Shown here: positions 18,258-27,100 of the stretch, one piece after another | Layout: each line of letters starts with the position of its first letter | Position numbering within the stretch: the first letter of the stretch is position 1 | Assembly (NCBI RefSeq): GCF_002608565.1 | Contig: NZ_LIXM01000002.1 | Location: 1-64,000 of the forward strand | Length of the DNA: 64,000 bases | Direction of reading: 5' to 3' | From: Vibrio sp. PID17_43 | GTDB taxonomy: Bacteria; Pseudomonadota; Gammaproteobacteria; Enterobacterales; Vibrionaceae | The notes under the pieces: model-generated | What the model was told of the DNA's origin: nothing | The model's database searches: none | Seen by the model: the letters and a program-made list of their open reading frames with translations, nothing else | Position numbers and translations under genes: made by a program

Positions 18258-18480
18258 GGCCCAAATTCGTCCTTATTTTGGGCCTAGGGGAAACGGCTCT
18301 TTAGAGCCCGCGCTAAACTCGTTGACCAACGTGGTAAGTTGGTGAACATAGAGAGAAATGCCTATCAAAGCTTACCTTTGATACATTCAGTTTAGTACAG
18401 GGCACTCGGATCGCTAGTGAGCCCATTCCTAATCATGCTATAGAGCCCAAAAGCCACCGTAAATACGATGGCTTTTCATT
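18258..18480 (+). ncRNA. Candidate structured RNA: six hairpins in tandem
   Basis: Between two converging genes lie successive hairpins: GGCCCAAA/TTTGGGCC (18258-18284), GGCTCT-TT-AGAGCC (18295-18308), TTGACCAAC/GTTGGTGAA with one mismatch (18322-18346), TATCAAAG-CTTAC-CTTTGATA (18363-18383), GGGCACT/AGTGAGCCC with a bulge (18400-18424) and AAAAGCCA/TGGCTTTT (18449-18476) followed by CATTTG. The first can be the terminator of the upstream gene and the last the terminator of rsmF; the three or four in the middle are unexplained. Strand is uncertain. Confidence 0.4.
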
Positions 18481-18503
18481 TGCTTATAAAGTCTTAAGCA
18501 CAA

Positions 18504-19940
18504 TCAAAATAGATTTTTATCTCTAACCAATTCTCTTGGTAAACCATTTTTAATGCGATTGCTGACCCATTTCCCAAGGCCAATGATTGCACCTTCGTAT
18601 TTTACAAACACTTCGCCTTTGCTTGTTTTTGTATCAACAGACATATTCTGTGGACGAACATCACGGCCCATATACCATTCACGCGCTTCTTCGATGGTCA
18701 GCTCAATCGCGTTGGATTCTGACCCCGTCGTTAAAGCAGTGGCTACCTGATGCTGCCAACGGTAACCATTTTTGTGAGCTTCTGCGATTTTAATGCCCAT
18801 ACGAGAGAAGCGCAGTTCCCCGATCATTGGCTCTAGAGCATCTGGGAATAGCCACACATCGTTGTCACGAAGCCAAACGGCGCTGTCTTTAGGTAGTGTG
18901 ATATCTAGCGCAGTGAGAAGCTGTTTTGAAATCTCTGCAAATTCTTTGTTGGAAGCTTTTGTGAATGGGAATTTACCCATACGCTTTTTCACCTTAGGAG
19001 CTTCAGCGCTAGCAAGTTTGCGAATACGAGCGACAAAGAAACCTTCACAGTCATAAACCTGAGGAAAAATGTGTAAAAAGCCTTCTTCGGTCAGGGATGC
19101 GCTAGCGTTTTCAAACAAACCTTCAAGGCTTTCGAATTCGACGGCGTCCCCGAACGTCTCTTTGAGGTGATAACAGACTTGTTGGTTTTCTTCGGTACTT
19201 AATGTACAAGTTGAATAAACCATCACGCCGCCAGGTTTTAGGGCGTGAAATGCACTTTCAATCAAATCTTTCTGGGTGCCTGCAATGTCAAGCACTGACT
19301 CTTGTGTCCAGTTTTTCATGGCATCTTCGTCTTTGCGAACGGTGCCTTCACCTGAGCATGGCGCGTCTAACAATACCGCGTCAAACCTTTCAGGTAACCA
19401 ACCACCAAATACGCGTCCATCAAAGTTACTTAGAGCGGCATTGCGGATGCCACAACGTTCAATATTGGCGTGCAGCACTTTAACGCGGCTCGCAGCATAT
19501 TCATTAGCAACTAAGATACCCTGATTGTTCATTAAAGCGGCAATTTGAGTGGTTTTTGAGCCTGGTGCTGCCGCTGTATCTAGCACTGCATCATAAGATT
19601 CATCGTTCATGAATAGAGCCGATACGGGCATCATTGAGCTTGCTTCTTGAATGTAAAACAAACCAGACATGTGTTCTGCGGTATTGCCTAACGGTACAAC
19701 AGACTCATCCGCTTCAATCCAGAAACCTGTCTCACACCAAGGTACGGGTGATAGTTTCCAACCTTTTGCTTCTGCACGTTGCAGGAATGCTTCAACCTCA
19801 ATTTTCAGTGTATTAACACGAATGCTCTTACGTAGAGGTTTTTGGCATGCAGCGACAAAGTCTTCCATATTGAGGTGGGCTGGAAGGATAGTTTGGATTT
19901 TTTCCAGAAACGCGTCTGGGATGTAAACGTTAGAATGCAA
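18504..19940 (-). CDS. rsmF: 16S rRNA (cytosine(1407)-C(5))-methyltransferase RsmF
   Basis: RsmF methylates C1407 of 16S rRNA in the assembled 30S subunit. The protein shows the RsmB/Nop fold with the SAM loop DTAAAPGSKTTQIAAL, motif IV LLDAPCSGEGT and the nucleophile motif STCTLSTEENQ, plus the C-terminal PUA-like region. I choose the TTG at 19940 (reading M-HSNVYIPDAFLEK), giving 478 residues against 479 in E. coli. The frame stays open to an ATG at 20060, but that extension is not family-like and crosses the letB terminator. Gene order letA-letB-rsmF is as in E. coli. Confidence 0.9.
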   Translation of the reverse strand: MHSNVYIPDAFLEKIQTILPAHLNMEDFVAACQKPLRKSIRVNTLKIEVEAFLQRAEAKGWKLSPVPWCETGFWIEADESVVPLGNTAEHMSGLFYIQEASSMMPVSALFMNDESYDAVLDTAAAPGSKTTQIAALMNNQGILVANEYAASRVKVLHANIERCGIRNAALSNFDGRVFGGWLPERFDAVLLDAPCSGEGTVRKDEDAMKNWTQESVLDIAGTQKDLIESAFHALKPGGVMVYSTCTLSTEENQQVCYHLKETFGDAVEFESLEGLFENASASLTEEGFLHIFPQVYDCEGFFVARIRKLASAEAPKVKKRMGKFPFTKASNKEFAEISKQLLTALDITLPKDSAVWLRDNDVWLFPDALEPMIGELRFSRMGIKIAEAHKNGYRWQHQVATALTTGSESNAIELTIEEAREWYMGRDVRPQNMSVDTKTSKGEVFVKYEGAIIGLGKWVSNRIKNGLPRELVRDKNLF

Positions 19941-20026
19941 AGTAAAATCTCGATTGCAGAATTTGCCGCAAATGATATACGAAAGCGACACAGAAACGAA
20001 TAGTTCGCATGGTGTGGGAAATAAAA

Positions 20027-20054
20027 AAAGAGCAACGTTTGTTTGCTGCTCTTT
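20027..20054 (-). terminator. Terminator of the letAB operon
   Basis: On the minus strand AAAGAGCA and TGCTCTTT pair and are followed by a long T-run (TTTTTTTATTT), just after the letB stop. Confidence 0.85.
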
Positions 20055-20079
20055 ACTCAATCACGTGATGGTAAACCCA

Positions 20080-22734
20080 TTATGGTTTTGGAATGGCAGT
20101 CCGCCAGTGGGCCCAATCGTCTTCAGCCTTAGGGTAGAGATAGAAAGAGTGATCTGGTTTAGCTGCAGGTAAAATTTGGGATTGCTCTGGTGTAGAGAAG
20201 GCAATCCCGCCTCTCATTAAGCTATCAATCGTGCCTGCTTTAATATTTGCGCCTGTAATACCGATAGAAACGTCGACACCGGAAACATTCCAGAACACAC
20301 TGTTTTGACGAACGAGATAAGCATACTTAGGTTGAATTTCAATCTGTGTAATAATCCGGTCTGCGAAGTCACCCAAGCGTACACTCGTTACTTGACCGAC
20401 TTCCATTTGACGGTAAAGAACAGGAGTGCCGACTTGAATTGAACCTCTTTGTTCACTCTGTAAGGTAAACGAGGTGCCTTGCTCGTGATGGCGCATCGGT
20501 TCAAGTTTGAATTTAAATTTCGCAGTACCTTGACCAGGCTCGACACTGATGGATTTAGAGATTATCGCATCAAGATTCTTCACGCCGTCTAGACCAATCT
20601 TGGGCTCTGTAAGCCAAAAATGCGTCCCTGATACGGCAATGTTTTCTACATATTCAGGTAATATTCGAGCAGTGACCTCTACGATTTTTCGACGGAAATT
20701 GGGTACAACAAGCGTCACTTCGCCTACCTTCACACCTTGATATTTAATAGGTGTACCTTTAGTGACTTCTTGGGTGCCGTCCGTTTCTAATGCGATCTCG
20801 CGGCCAAATTTTCTCGCATGGCTTTGATCTTGATAGAGCTTCCAACGTGACCCGATTTTATTCTCGATCCCTGGTATAGAGTCAAAAGCAATGCCTCCTT
20901 TAATTAAAGACTTTAACGGGTGCGCCTTGACACTTACGCCAGCAAGTGAGGCATCAATCTCTACGCCTGAACGATTCCAAAATACGGTTTGTGTCGTCAA
21001 AAGGTGAGCGTAACGATTTTCAATGGTGGCTTTCACCATGACGCCACCATCCACCAAGTTAAAATTAGAAATGCTACCAACAGGCAGGTTACGATAGAGT
21101 AGAGGGCTGCCTTTTGAAATTGGCGGCAGTTCAGTGGCGAACAAGGTTAAGGTTTTCGAGCCACTTTGGTTGTATTGGGCTAACTCTGCCAGTGATGCGC
21201 TCTGGAAGAGCTGATACTCTTTTTGAATACCTTTGTCGCCTTGGCTAACAAAACTGATCGAACCGCTTAAAAGCTGTTTTGCTGGTGGAACGGTAACACT
21301 CAAGCCGGATTCGGTTAGCTCAGCAGACGCACTACCAGTGACATAGAAACGGTTGTCTGACTTGATGAGATGCTTGTATTCGTGGTCGATAAGTACATCC
21401 ATAAAGACCTCATGCTGCGCTTTTTTAGCTTGGACTTTATCAAGCAGGCCAACCTTGATGATAGAGCCAACAACAATGCCTTTGTAAAGTACATTCGCAC
21501 CACTGCTTAGGCCGAAAGAGTTATCAGAAACCAAGCGAATCGCGACGGTTCTTTCTTGCTGCTGGTTATAAACGTTTTTACGAATGGCGGTGAAACGACG
21601 AGAACGGTCTCCCTCACCAGGCACGATAGTTAAGAAGTTACCGCGAACTAAATTGCTAATGTTTTCCACACCGTATAGAGAAACTTTTGCTTCTTCCAAA
21701 ATGAAACGTGTGCCTGAAGTGAGCATGTCGCTAAACGCTGGTTGAATCGCTGCAGAGGCTAAAATGACTTCACGTCCCTCAGACAAGCCTAAATCCGTGA
21801 TTTGACCAACTTCAATGCCGCGATACATGATCGGGGCTCCTTCAGCACTGATTTTGTTGTCATCAGGTAAGGTGATTTTGATAGGAATACCACGACCAGC
21901 GGTTTTTAGATCTTTGTACAGTCGGAATTGAGTATTTTCATTAACGGGTTCGCCATCATCCGGGGAGTCCACCGCAATAGCGCCACTGAGCAGCGCACTT
22001 ATACTCTCTAGTCGAACATCAACGCCTTCAAAACCAATGCTTGCGCCCACACCGCTCACATTCCAGAAACGGCTACGGCTGTTTATAAGGTGGCTGTATT
22101 GGTCTTGGATATTTGCCTGAATGGTGATCGACTTTGCATCATCATTGAGTTGATAACTGTACACCTCACCAATTGGGATTTTTTTATACACAATCTGTGA
22201 ACCGATTGAGATTCCGCCTAGGTCAAGACTTTTCAGTTTAATATTTAAACCTTGAGTAACATGCAGATCGGTTGGTGCGGATTCAAGGGCGTGGAACTTA
22301 GTTTCAAATTCTTTACTGTCGCCAGGTTGAATCGAAATATAGTTACCAGAAACTAGCGCATCTAACCCAGTTACACCGGTCAAGCTCGCCGTTGGTTTCA
22401 CTAACCAAAATCGTGTTTTTTCGTTAAGCAGTTTTGTCGCCTCTGGGTAGATATCGGCATCCACATAAATGCTGCCTAGATCTTTCGACAAATTGATGTC
22501 TCTTACCATGCCGACTTCTAAACCTTGATAACGGATAGTCGTACGCCCCGCGACTAAGCCCGCGGCATCTGAAAAGTATATTTGTACACGTTGACCGGCA
22601 TCATGAAGTGATTTGACGACTAACCATCCGGCGAGCACTATGGTTAGAATTGGTAAAAGCCAAAGGGGAGAGATGCCTTTGCTCCTCCTTACATCGGGTA
22701 CGTAGGACGTTTGAGAATTATTCTGATCACTCAT
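20080..22734 (-). CDS. letB: Lipid-transport MCE protein LetB (YebT)
   Basis: LetB forms a stacked hexameric tunnel across the periplasm for lipid traffic between the membranes. The 884-residue protein has one N-terminal membrane anchor (ISPLWLLPILTIVLAGWLVV, about 20-40) and seven MCE domains, recognisable by repeats such as GRTTIRYQGLEVG, GSQIVYKKIPIG, GAPIMYRGIEVG, GANVLYKGIVVG, GSPLLYRNLPVG, GTPIKYQGVKVG and GTPVLYRQMEVG, the number found in E. coli LetB (877 residues). I start at ATG 22734, which overlaps the letA stop by 8 bases, so translation is probably coupled. An upstream extension to 22824 lies inside letA and is rejected. Confidence 0.94.
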   Translation of the reverse strand: MSDQNNSQTSYVPDVRRSKGISPLWLLPILTIVLAGWLVVKSLHDAGQRVQIYFSDAAGLVAGRTTIRYQGLEVGMVRDINLSKDLGSIYVDADIYPEATKLLNEKTRFWLVKPTASLTGVTGLDALVSGNYISIQPGDSKEFETKFHALESAPTDLHVTQGLNIKLKSLDLGGISIGSQIVYKKIPIGEVYSYQLNDDAKSITIQANIQDQYSHLINSRSRFWNVSGVGASIGFEGVDVRLESISALLSGAIAVDSPDDGEPVNENTQFRLYKDLKTAGRGIPIKITLPDDNKISAEGAPIMYRGIEVGQITDLGLSEGREVILASAAIQPAFSDMLTSGTRFILEEAKVSLYGVENISNLVRGNFLTIVPGEGDRSRRFTAIRKNVYNQQQERTVAIRLVSDNSFGLSSGANVLYKGIVVGSIIKVGLLDKVQAKKAQHEVFMDVLIDHEYKHLIKSDNRFYVTGSASAELTESGLSVTVPPAKQLLSGSISFVSQGDKGIQKEYQLFQSASLAELAQYNQSGSKTLTLFATELPPISKGSPLLYRNLPVGSISNFNLVDGGVMVKATIENRYAHLLTTQTVFWNRSGVEIDASLAGVSVKAHPLKSLIKGGIAFDSIPGIENKIGSRWKLYQDQSHARKFGREIALETDGTQEVTKGTPIKYQGVKVGEVTLVVPNFRRKIVEVTARILPEYVENIAVSGTHFWLTEPKIGLDGVKNLDAIISKSISVEPGQGTAKFKFKLEPMRHHEQGTSFTLQSEQRGSIQVGTPVLYRQMEVGQVTSVRLGDFADRIITQIEIQPKYAYLVRQNSVFWNVSGVDVSIGITGANIKAGTIDSLMRGGIAFSTPEQSQILPAAKPDHSFYLYPKAEDDWAHWRTAIPKP

Positions 22735-23974
22735 TAATTGACTCTTTTTGTGATTGTTTTGGGACTTGGTCCCAGATAAGCCTAGGGTCAATGCTATCAG
22801 CGGCAAGCATTGTGAATACGACAACTAAACCAAAAGCGACGGCGCCATATCCAGGTGTAAAATCGAGAATTTGACCACGATCGACTAAGGTCATCATGAT
22901 GGAGATAACAAACAAATCCATGACCGACCATTTGCCAATCCACTTGATAGCAAAGTAGACCATCATTCGTTGTCTTTTGAACACGGAACGTTTGAACTTG
23001 ATGCATAACAATATGTAAGCAAGTCCGAGTATCTTCACGACTGGTACGACAATACTGGCAACAAAGATGATAAACGCGATACCGTACATCCCATTTTTTA
23101 TGAGTGCTGCAACTCCGGAGAAAATCGTGTCTTCTAAGCGCTGACCATTGGTAATTAAAATGGAAATGGGTATCAAGTTGGCAGGGAAAATAGCGATGCC
23201 TGCCGTAATCAAATACGCCCATGTTTTTTGAATAGAATGTGGTTTACGATGGTGCAGCGTATGATGGCAACGTTGGCACTGATCACCTTCGGGTTGAGAC
23301 AAATGACATTCATGACAGTGGACATCTTTATGTTTAAAAACATAAGAGGTTTCCGCTTTCCATGCTTCCCAGTAGCGCCGAGCACTGAATCGAGAGATGA
23401 GTAATACTGTTGATATTTGGAGTAAAACCAACCCGATAAGGCCTGGGCCTACATAAATATCCGAGTAGTCTTGTAATTTAAAGCATGAGATAGCGATGCT
23501 GACAAGAAACACGTCAATCATCGCCCAGTGTTTGAAGTGCTGAGTGAGCCAAAGTGAAACCTGTAGTCCTCTGAACCAACGCTGGTATAGAGATAAATGT
23601 GCGACAACAACGGAAGTGCAGACGATCAAAGGGGCTAAAGAACTACAAAATAAAATCAGTAAGGAGAGAAGAACAAAGCCCTCTTGCATTAGCGCAATAA
23701 TACCGGACGGTAATGTTGCAGGGATCATGACACCAAATAGTCGGATGCTGATGAAATCGAAAAAGTGAGAGGGTACGAAAAGAAGAAGGCAAGTAATCGC
23801 GATTGCGAGGTTACCAGATAAACTTGGATTGCCGCCACGATATAACTCGTGCCCACAGCGAGGGCAGTGTGCAAGCTTACCATCGGGTAATGGAATTATA
23901 TCGACAGGCAGCTCGCAACCTTGGCAGAGACGGATTTTTTTTGGTTGCATCGCATGCTTATGCAGAGAGGTCAT
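22727..23974 (-). CDS. letA: Inner-membrane protein LetA (YebS, PqiA family)
   Basis: LetA is the inner-membrane partner of LetB in lipid transport. The 415-residue protein carries two zinc-ribbon pairs (CQGC..CPRC near 17-43 and CHEC..CQRC near 215-235) each followed by a four-helix PqiA domain, with FPANLIPISIL and KWSVMDLFVISIMMTLVDRG motifs typical of the family. GAGAGG precedes ATG 23974; a second ATG eight codons later is possible. The gene overlaps letB and follows the ABC exporter gene on the same strand after 24 bases, so all three may be cotranscribed. Confidence 0.93.
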   Translation of the reverse strand: MTSLHKHAMQPKKIRLCQGCELPVDIIPLPDGKLAHCPRCGHELYRGGNPSLSGNLAIAITCLLLFVPSHFFDFISIRLFGVMIPATLPSGIIALMQEGFVLLSLLILFCSSLAPLIVCTSVVVAHLSLYQRWFRGLQVSLWLTQHFKHWAMIDVFLVSIAISCFKLQDYSDIYVGPGLIGLVLLQISTVLLISRFSARRYWEAWKAETSYVFKHKDVHCHECHLSQPEGDQCQRCHHTLHHRKPHSIQKTWAYLITAGIAIFPANLIPISILITNGQRLEDTIFSGVAALIKNGMYGIAFIIFVASIVVPVVKILGLAYILLCIKFKRSVFKRQRMMVYFAIKWIGKWSVMDLFVISIMMTLVDRGQILDFTPGYGAVAFGLVVVFTMLAADSIDPRLIWDQVPKQSQKESINE

Positions 23975-23998
23975 GCCGACCTCTCAACAAATAGCGCT

Positions 23999-25795
23999 TT
24001 ATGCGTGGGACTGAATGCCCCCATATAAGGTTTGATATAAGCCTTCTTGCTCGACGAGCTCACCATGAGTACCTGTTTGTGTCACTCTTCCATCTTCAAG
24101 CACATAAATCAAATCTGCTTGCTTAACGGCGGATAAACGGTGCGCGACAATCAGAGTCGTTCTACCGTGTAAGAATTCGGTTAATGCTTTATGGAGTGCC
24201 GCTTCAGTAGCGGTGTCCAGCGCTGATGTTGCTTCATCTAAGATAACAAACTGTGGATTACTCAATATCATACGAGCAATCGCGAGTCGTTGACGCTGTC
24301 CGCCTGACAAGCGAATACCGTTACGTCCAATTTGTGTATCTAAGCCGTGGTTTAACTGAGCGATCACATCTTGTAACTGAGCAACTTCAAGTGCGTGCCA
24401 CAACGACAGTTCATCAAAATGACCACCTAGAGTCAGATTATGCCTTAAGGTGTCATTAAATAGTATAGGTTGTTGTAATACCACAGCAATTTTATCTCGA
24501 ATTACTTCGAAACTAATGTCTTCGGTTAGCTCATCATTATAACGAATCGTTCCCGTATTCTGTCGATAAACGCCAATCAGCAATTGGATTAGCGTTGATT
24601 TACCCCCACCACTTGCGCCGACCAGCGCCACTTTATTTCCCGCGGGGATGTGCATTGAAAGAAGGTTTAATACCTTATTCTCATTGTTGTAAGAAAAGCT
24701 GACGTTTTCAATTTTCACATCAACTTCTCGATGATCACTGAAAGGATTTACCTTTGAAACGGGTCTATCTTCTTCCTCCAGTTGTAATAAGTCATTAATG
24801 CGTGTTAAAGCTGCCTTAGCGCTGTACCAGGAAAATTGAATACCAAGTAACTCTTGAACAGGAGAGAGCATGAACCACAAATAGCCAAATACAGCAAAAA
24901 TTTGCCCAATGGTGAGATCGCTAAATACAACCATTAACATGGCGACGGCGCGGAATAATTCAAAGCCAATTAGAAACAGCAGGAATGAAACGCGACCAGC
25001 TGCTTCGGATTGCCAGGCATATTTATCCGCATCAACTCGTACTTGGTCTGCACTGGTTTTTAACTGTTGGAGAAACTCACGCTCTTTATTGGCCGCACGT
25101 AATTGGTAAATCCCATCGAGAGTCTCGACCAATCGGTTTTGAAATAATTCGAACGAGTGGTTTTCTTTACGCTTGAGATGTTTGACCATGCTACCTAATT
25201 TTCGAGAAAAATAGATAACGATAGGGTTAACCAACAAAATGAACAGACCTAGGCGCCAATCAAGCCAAAGCAAGACAATCGCAGTCCCAAGCACAGTAAG
25301 CAAACCAATAACGAATTTTGCGAGCGTCGAACCGATAAACTGATCAATCGTTTCAATATCCGTAATGAGATGAGCGTTAATACCTCCGCTACCTTTCGTT
25401 TCATACTGGCGAATGCTGATGCGACCGAGTTTATCGATCATTTTGCTGCGCATTTCGTAAGTGATCGTTTTGGAAACGAGAGTAAATTGACGGCTCTGAA
25501 GGATGTTAAGCGCTTGCCCGCTAGCTCGCATAAGGACAACTAAAAAGAGTGTAAAAAAGATATAGCCCGTAGGCGTGTGCCACGTATCGGGTAATATGGC
25601 GTTCATCGCAGCAACACCAGATGCGGGTGTTTCCAATAAGACTTCATCGACCATCAAAGGCATAAGAAGCGGGATTGGAACACTAACCAAGGTCGCAAGA
25701 ACGGCTATCAAGTTCGCAACAATCAGCTTGGACTTGTGCTTTTTCACTTGTGTTATCAACCAAGAACGGCTAATAGTGTCGTTTCGAGAATTCAT
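23999..25795 (-). CDS. ABC exporter, fused membrane and ATPase domains (MsbA/multidrug type)
   Basis: The 598-residue half-transporter has six transmembrane segments (about 20-310) and an ATPase domain with Walker A GASGGGKST, Q-loop, signature LSGGQRQRLAIAR, Walker B FVILDEATSALD and the H-loop IVAHRLS. It should act as a homodimer exporting lipids, drugs or peptides; no peptidase domain is present. It lies immediately upstream of letA and may be cotranscribed with letAB, which hints at a lipid-related substrate, but this is inference. It is divergent from msrC across 90 bp. Confidence 0.9.
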   Translation of the reverse strand: MNSRNDTISRSWLITQVKKHKSKLIVANLIAVLATLVSVPIPLLMPLMVDEVLLETPASGVAAMNAILPDTWHTPTGYIFFTLFLVVLMRASGQALNILQSRQFTLVSKTITYEMRSKMIDKLGRISIRQYETKGSGGINAHLITDIETIDQFIGSTLAKFVIGLLTVLGTAIVLLWLDWRLGLFILLVNPIVIYFSRKLGSMVKHLKRKENHSFELFQNRLVETLDGIYQLRAANKEREFLQQLKTSADQVRVDADKYAWQSEAAGRVSFLLFLIGFELFRAVAMLMVVFSDLTIGQIFAVFGYLWFMLSPVQELLGIQFSWYSAKAALTRINDLLQLEEEDRPVSKVNPFSDHREVDVKIENVSFSYNNENKVLNLLSMHIPAGNKVALVGASGGGKSTLIQLLIGVYRQNTGTIRYNDELTEDISFEVIRDKIAVVLQQPILFNDTLRHNLTLGGHFDELSLWHALEVAQLQDVIAQLNHGLDTQIGRNGIRLSGGQRQRLAIARMILSNPQFVILDEATSALDTATEAALHKALTEFLHGRTTLIVAHRLSAVKQADLIYVLEDGRVTQTGTHGELVEQEGLYQTLYGGIQSHA

Positions 25796-25885
25796 TATAA
25801 TTGAGAATAAGTCCTATTAAAGATGGGCTGCATTTTAGCGCCATACTAAGAGAATGGAAGCTTAAATAAAAAGTAGGAAGTTAAT

Positions 25886-26359
25886 ATGAATATAGAACAA
25901 TACCAAAGACTTACCAAGCAGGCAGTTGCACTGATCGAGTCAGAAACAGACTACATTGCGAATCTCGCAAACTTAAGTGCTCTGCTTTTTATGGAGTTAG
26001 AAGACCTCAATTGGGCTGGATTTTACCTCTTGAAAGGAGATGAGTTAGTTCTTGGCCCCTTCCAAGGTAAGCCAGCTTGCGTACGCATCGCAATGGGACG
26101 AGGTGTCTGTGGTACTGCTGCACAAGCAAATAGTGTACAAAGAGTGTACGATGTTCATGCGTTTGAGGGGCATATTGCTTGTGATGCGGCGAGTAACTCA
26201 GAAATTGTGATTCCGTTTTCGATTAATGGTGAAGTCGCCGGAGTGCTAGATATTGACAGTCCAAGCGTTGGTCGATTCAATGAAATAGACGAAGAAGGTC
26301 TCACATATTTCATGGTTGAAGTAGAAAAGCTGCTTAATTCACACGCGAACAACGCATAA
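25886..26359 (+). CDS. msrC: Free methionine-(R)-sulfoxide reductase
   Basis: The 157-residue GAF-domain enzyme reduces free methionine-R-sulfoxide. The three conserved cysteines are at 65, 75 and 99 ([20 protein letters not shown] and [12 protein letters not shown]). It corresponds to E. coli YebR and keeps its place next to letA. AAGTAGGAAGT gives the ribosome-binding site. proQ follows on the same strand. Confidence 0.93.
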   Translation: MNIEQYQRLTKQAVALIESETDYIANLANLSALLFMELEDLNWAGFYLLKGDELVLGPFQGKPACVRIAMGRGVCGTAAQANSVQRVYDVHAFEGHIACDAASNSEIVIPFSINGEVAGVLDIDSPSVGRFNEIDEEGLTYFMVEVEKLLNSHANNA

Positions 26360-26456
26360 ATTCGTCCGCGAGTGTGGTTTTTCCTTGGCATCTCACTATA
26401 ATACGAGAATATTTTTCTTAATGCTTCGCGGAAATCCGCTCAAACCAGGAACCCTC

Positions 26457-27083
26457 ATGACTGAAAAGTTAAAAAACAGCAAAGAAGTTATCGCATATAT
26501 TGCTGAATGTTTCCCTAAGTGCTTTACTTTAGAAGGTGAAGCAAAGCCTTTGAAAATTGGTATTTTTCAAGATCTAGCGGAACGTCTAAATGACGACGAA
26601 AAAGTTAGCAAAACTCAACTTCGTGCAGCGTTAAGACAGTACACTTCATCATGGCGTTACCTGCACGGTGTAAAACCAGGTGCGGTACGTGTTGATTTAG
26701 ATGGCAACCCATGTGGTGAGCTAGAAGAAGAACACGTAGAACACGCGAAAGCAACGCTTGCAGAGAGCAAAGCGAAGGTTCAAGCTCGTCGTAAAGACCA
26801 AGCACAGAAAGCTCGCGAAGAAGGCAAGGCAAAAGCAAAACCTGCGGCTAAAAAGCCACAACAGCCTCGTCGTCCAAGCAAGCCAAAGACACAGAAACAA
26901 GAAAAGCCTGTAGAAACACGTGCACTAAACGCTGATGAAGTTACCGTTGGCAATGAAGTTAACGTGAACATGGGCAAAGGAAACATGGCTGCGACCATTG
27001 TTGAGATCAATAAGGATGATGTACGTGTTCAACTTGCTAACGGCCTACAAATGGTTGTAAAAGCGGAGCACTTGCGCGCATAA
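26457..27083 (+). CDS. proQ: RNA chaperone ProQ
   Basis: ProQ is a FinO-domain RNA chaperone that binds structured 3' ends of many small RNAs and mRNAs. Residues 1-120 form the FinO domain ([35 protein letters not shown]), 120-155 a basic linker rich in lysine, alanine and proline, and the rest a Tudor-like domain ([23 protein letters not shown]). ATG 26457 with CCAGGAACC before it gives 208 residues; an earlier in-frame start in msrC's 3' region lacks support. prc starts 17 bases after the stop, as in E. coli. Confidence 0.94.
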   Translation: MTEKLKNSKEVIAYIAECFPKCFTLEGEAKPLKIGIFQDLAERLNDDEKVSKTQLRAALRQYTSSWRYLHGVKPGAVRVDLDGNPCGELEEEHVEHAKATLAESKAKVQARRKDQAQKAREEGKAKAKPAAKKPQQPRRPSKPKTQKQEKPVETRALNADEVTVGNEVNVNMGKGNMAATIVEINKDDVRVQLANGLQMVVKAEHLRA

Positions 27084-27096
27084 AGGAGATACTCCT
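27084..27096 (+). promoter_or_regulatory. Shine-Dalgarno of prc inside a small hairpin
   Basis: AGGAG-ATA-CTCCT forms a perfect 5-bp stem whose left arm is the only good ribosome-binding sequence for prc, 12 bases before the ATG. The proQ stop codon (27081-27083) touches the left arm, so ribosomes ending proQ would open the stem. Confidence 0.55.
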
Positions 27097-27100
27097 ACGC

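Noticed and set aside
19941..20060. N-terminal extension of rsmF
   Set aside because: The first 40 codons are unlike RsmF and cross the letB terminator; the TTG at 19940 gives the family length.
22797..23222. 141-codon ORF inside letA on the same strand
   Set aside because: Alternative frame of a conserved gene with His/Cys/Arg-rich shadow composition.
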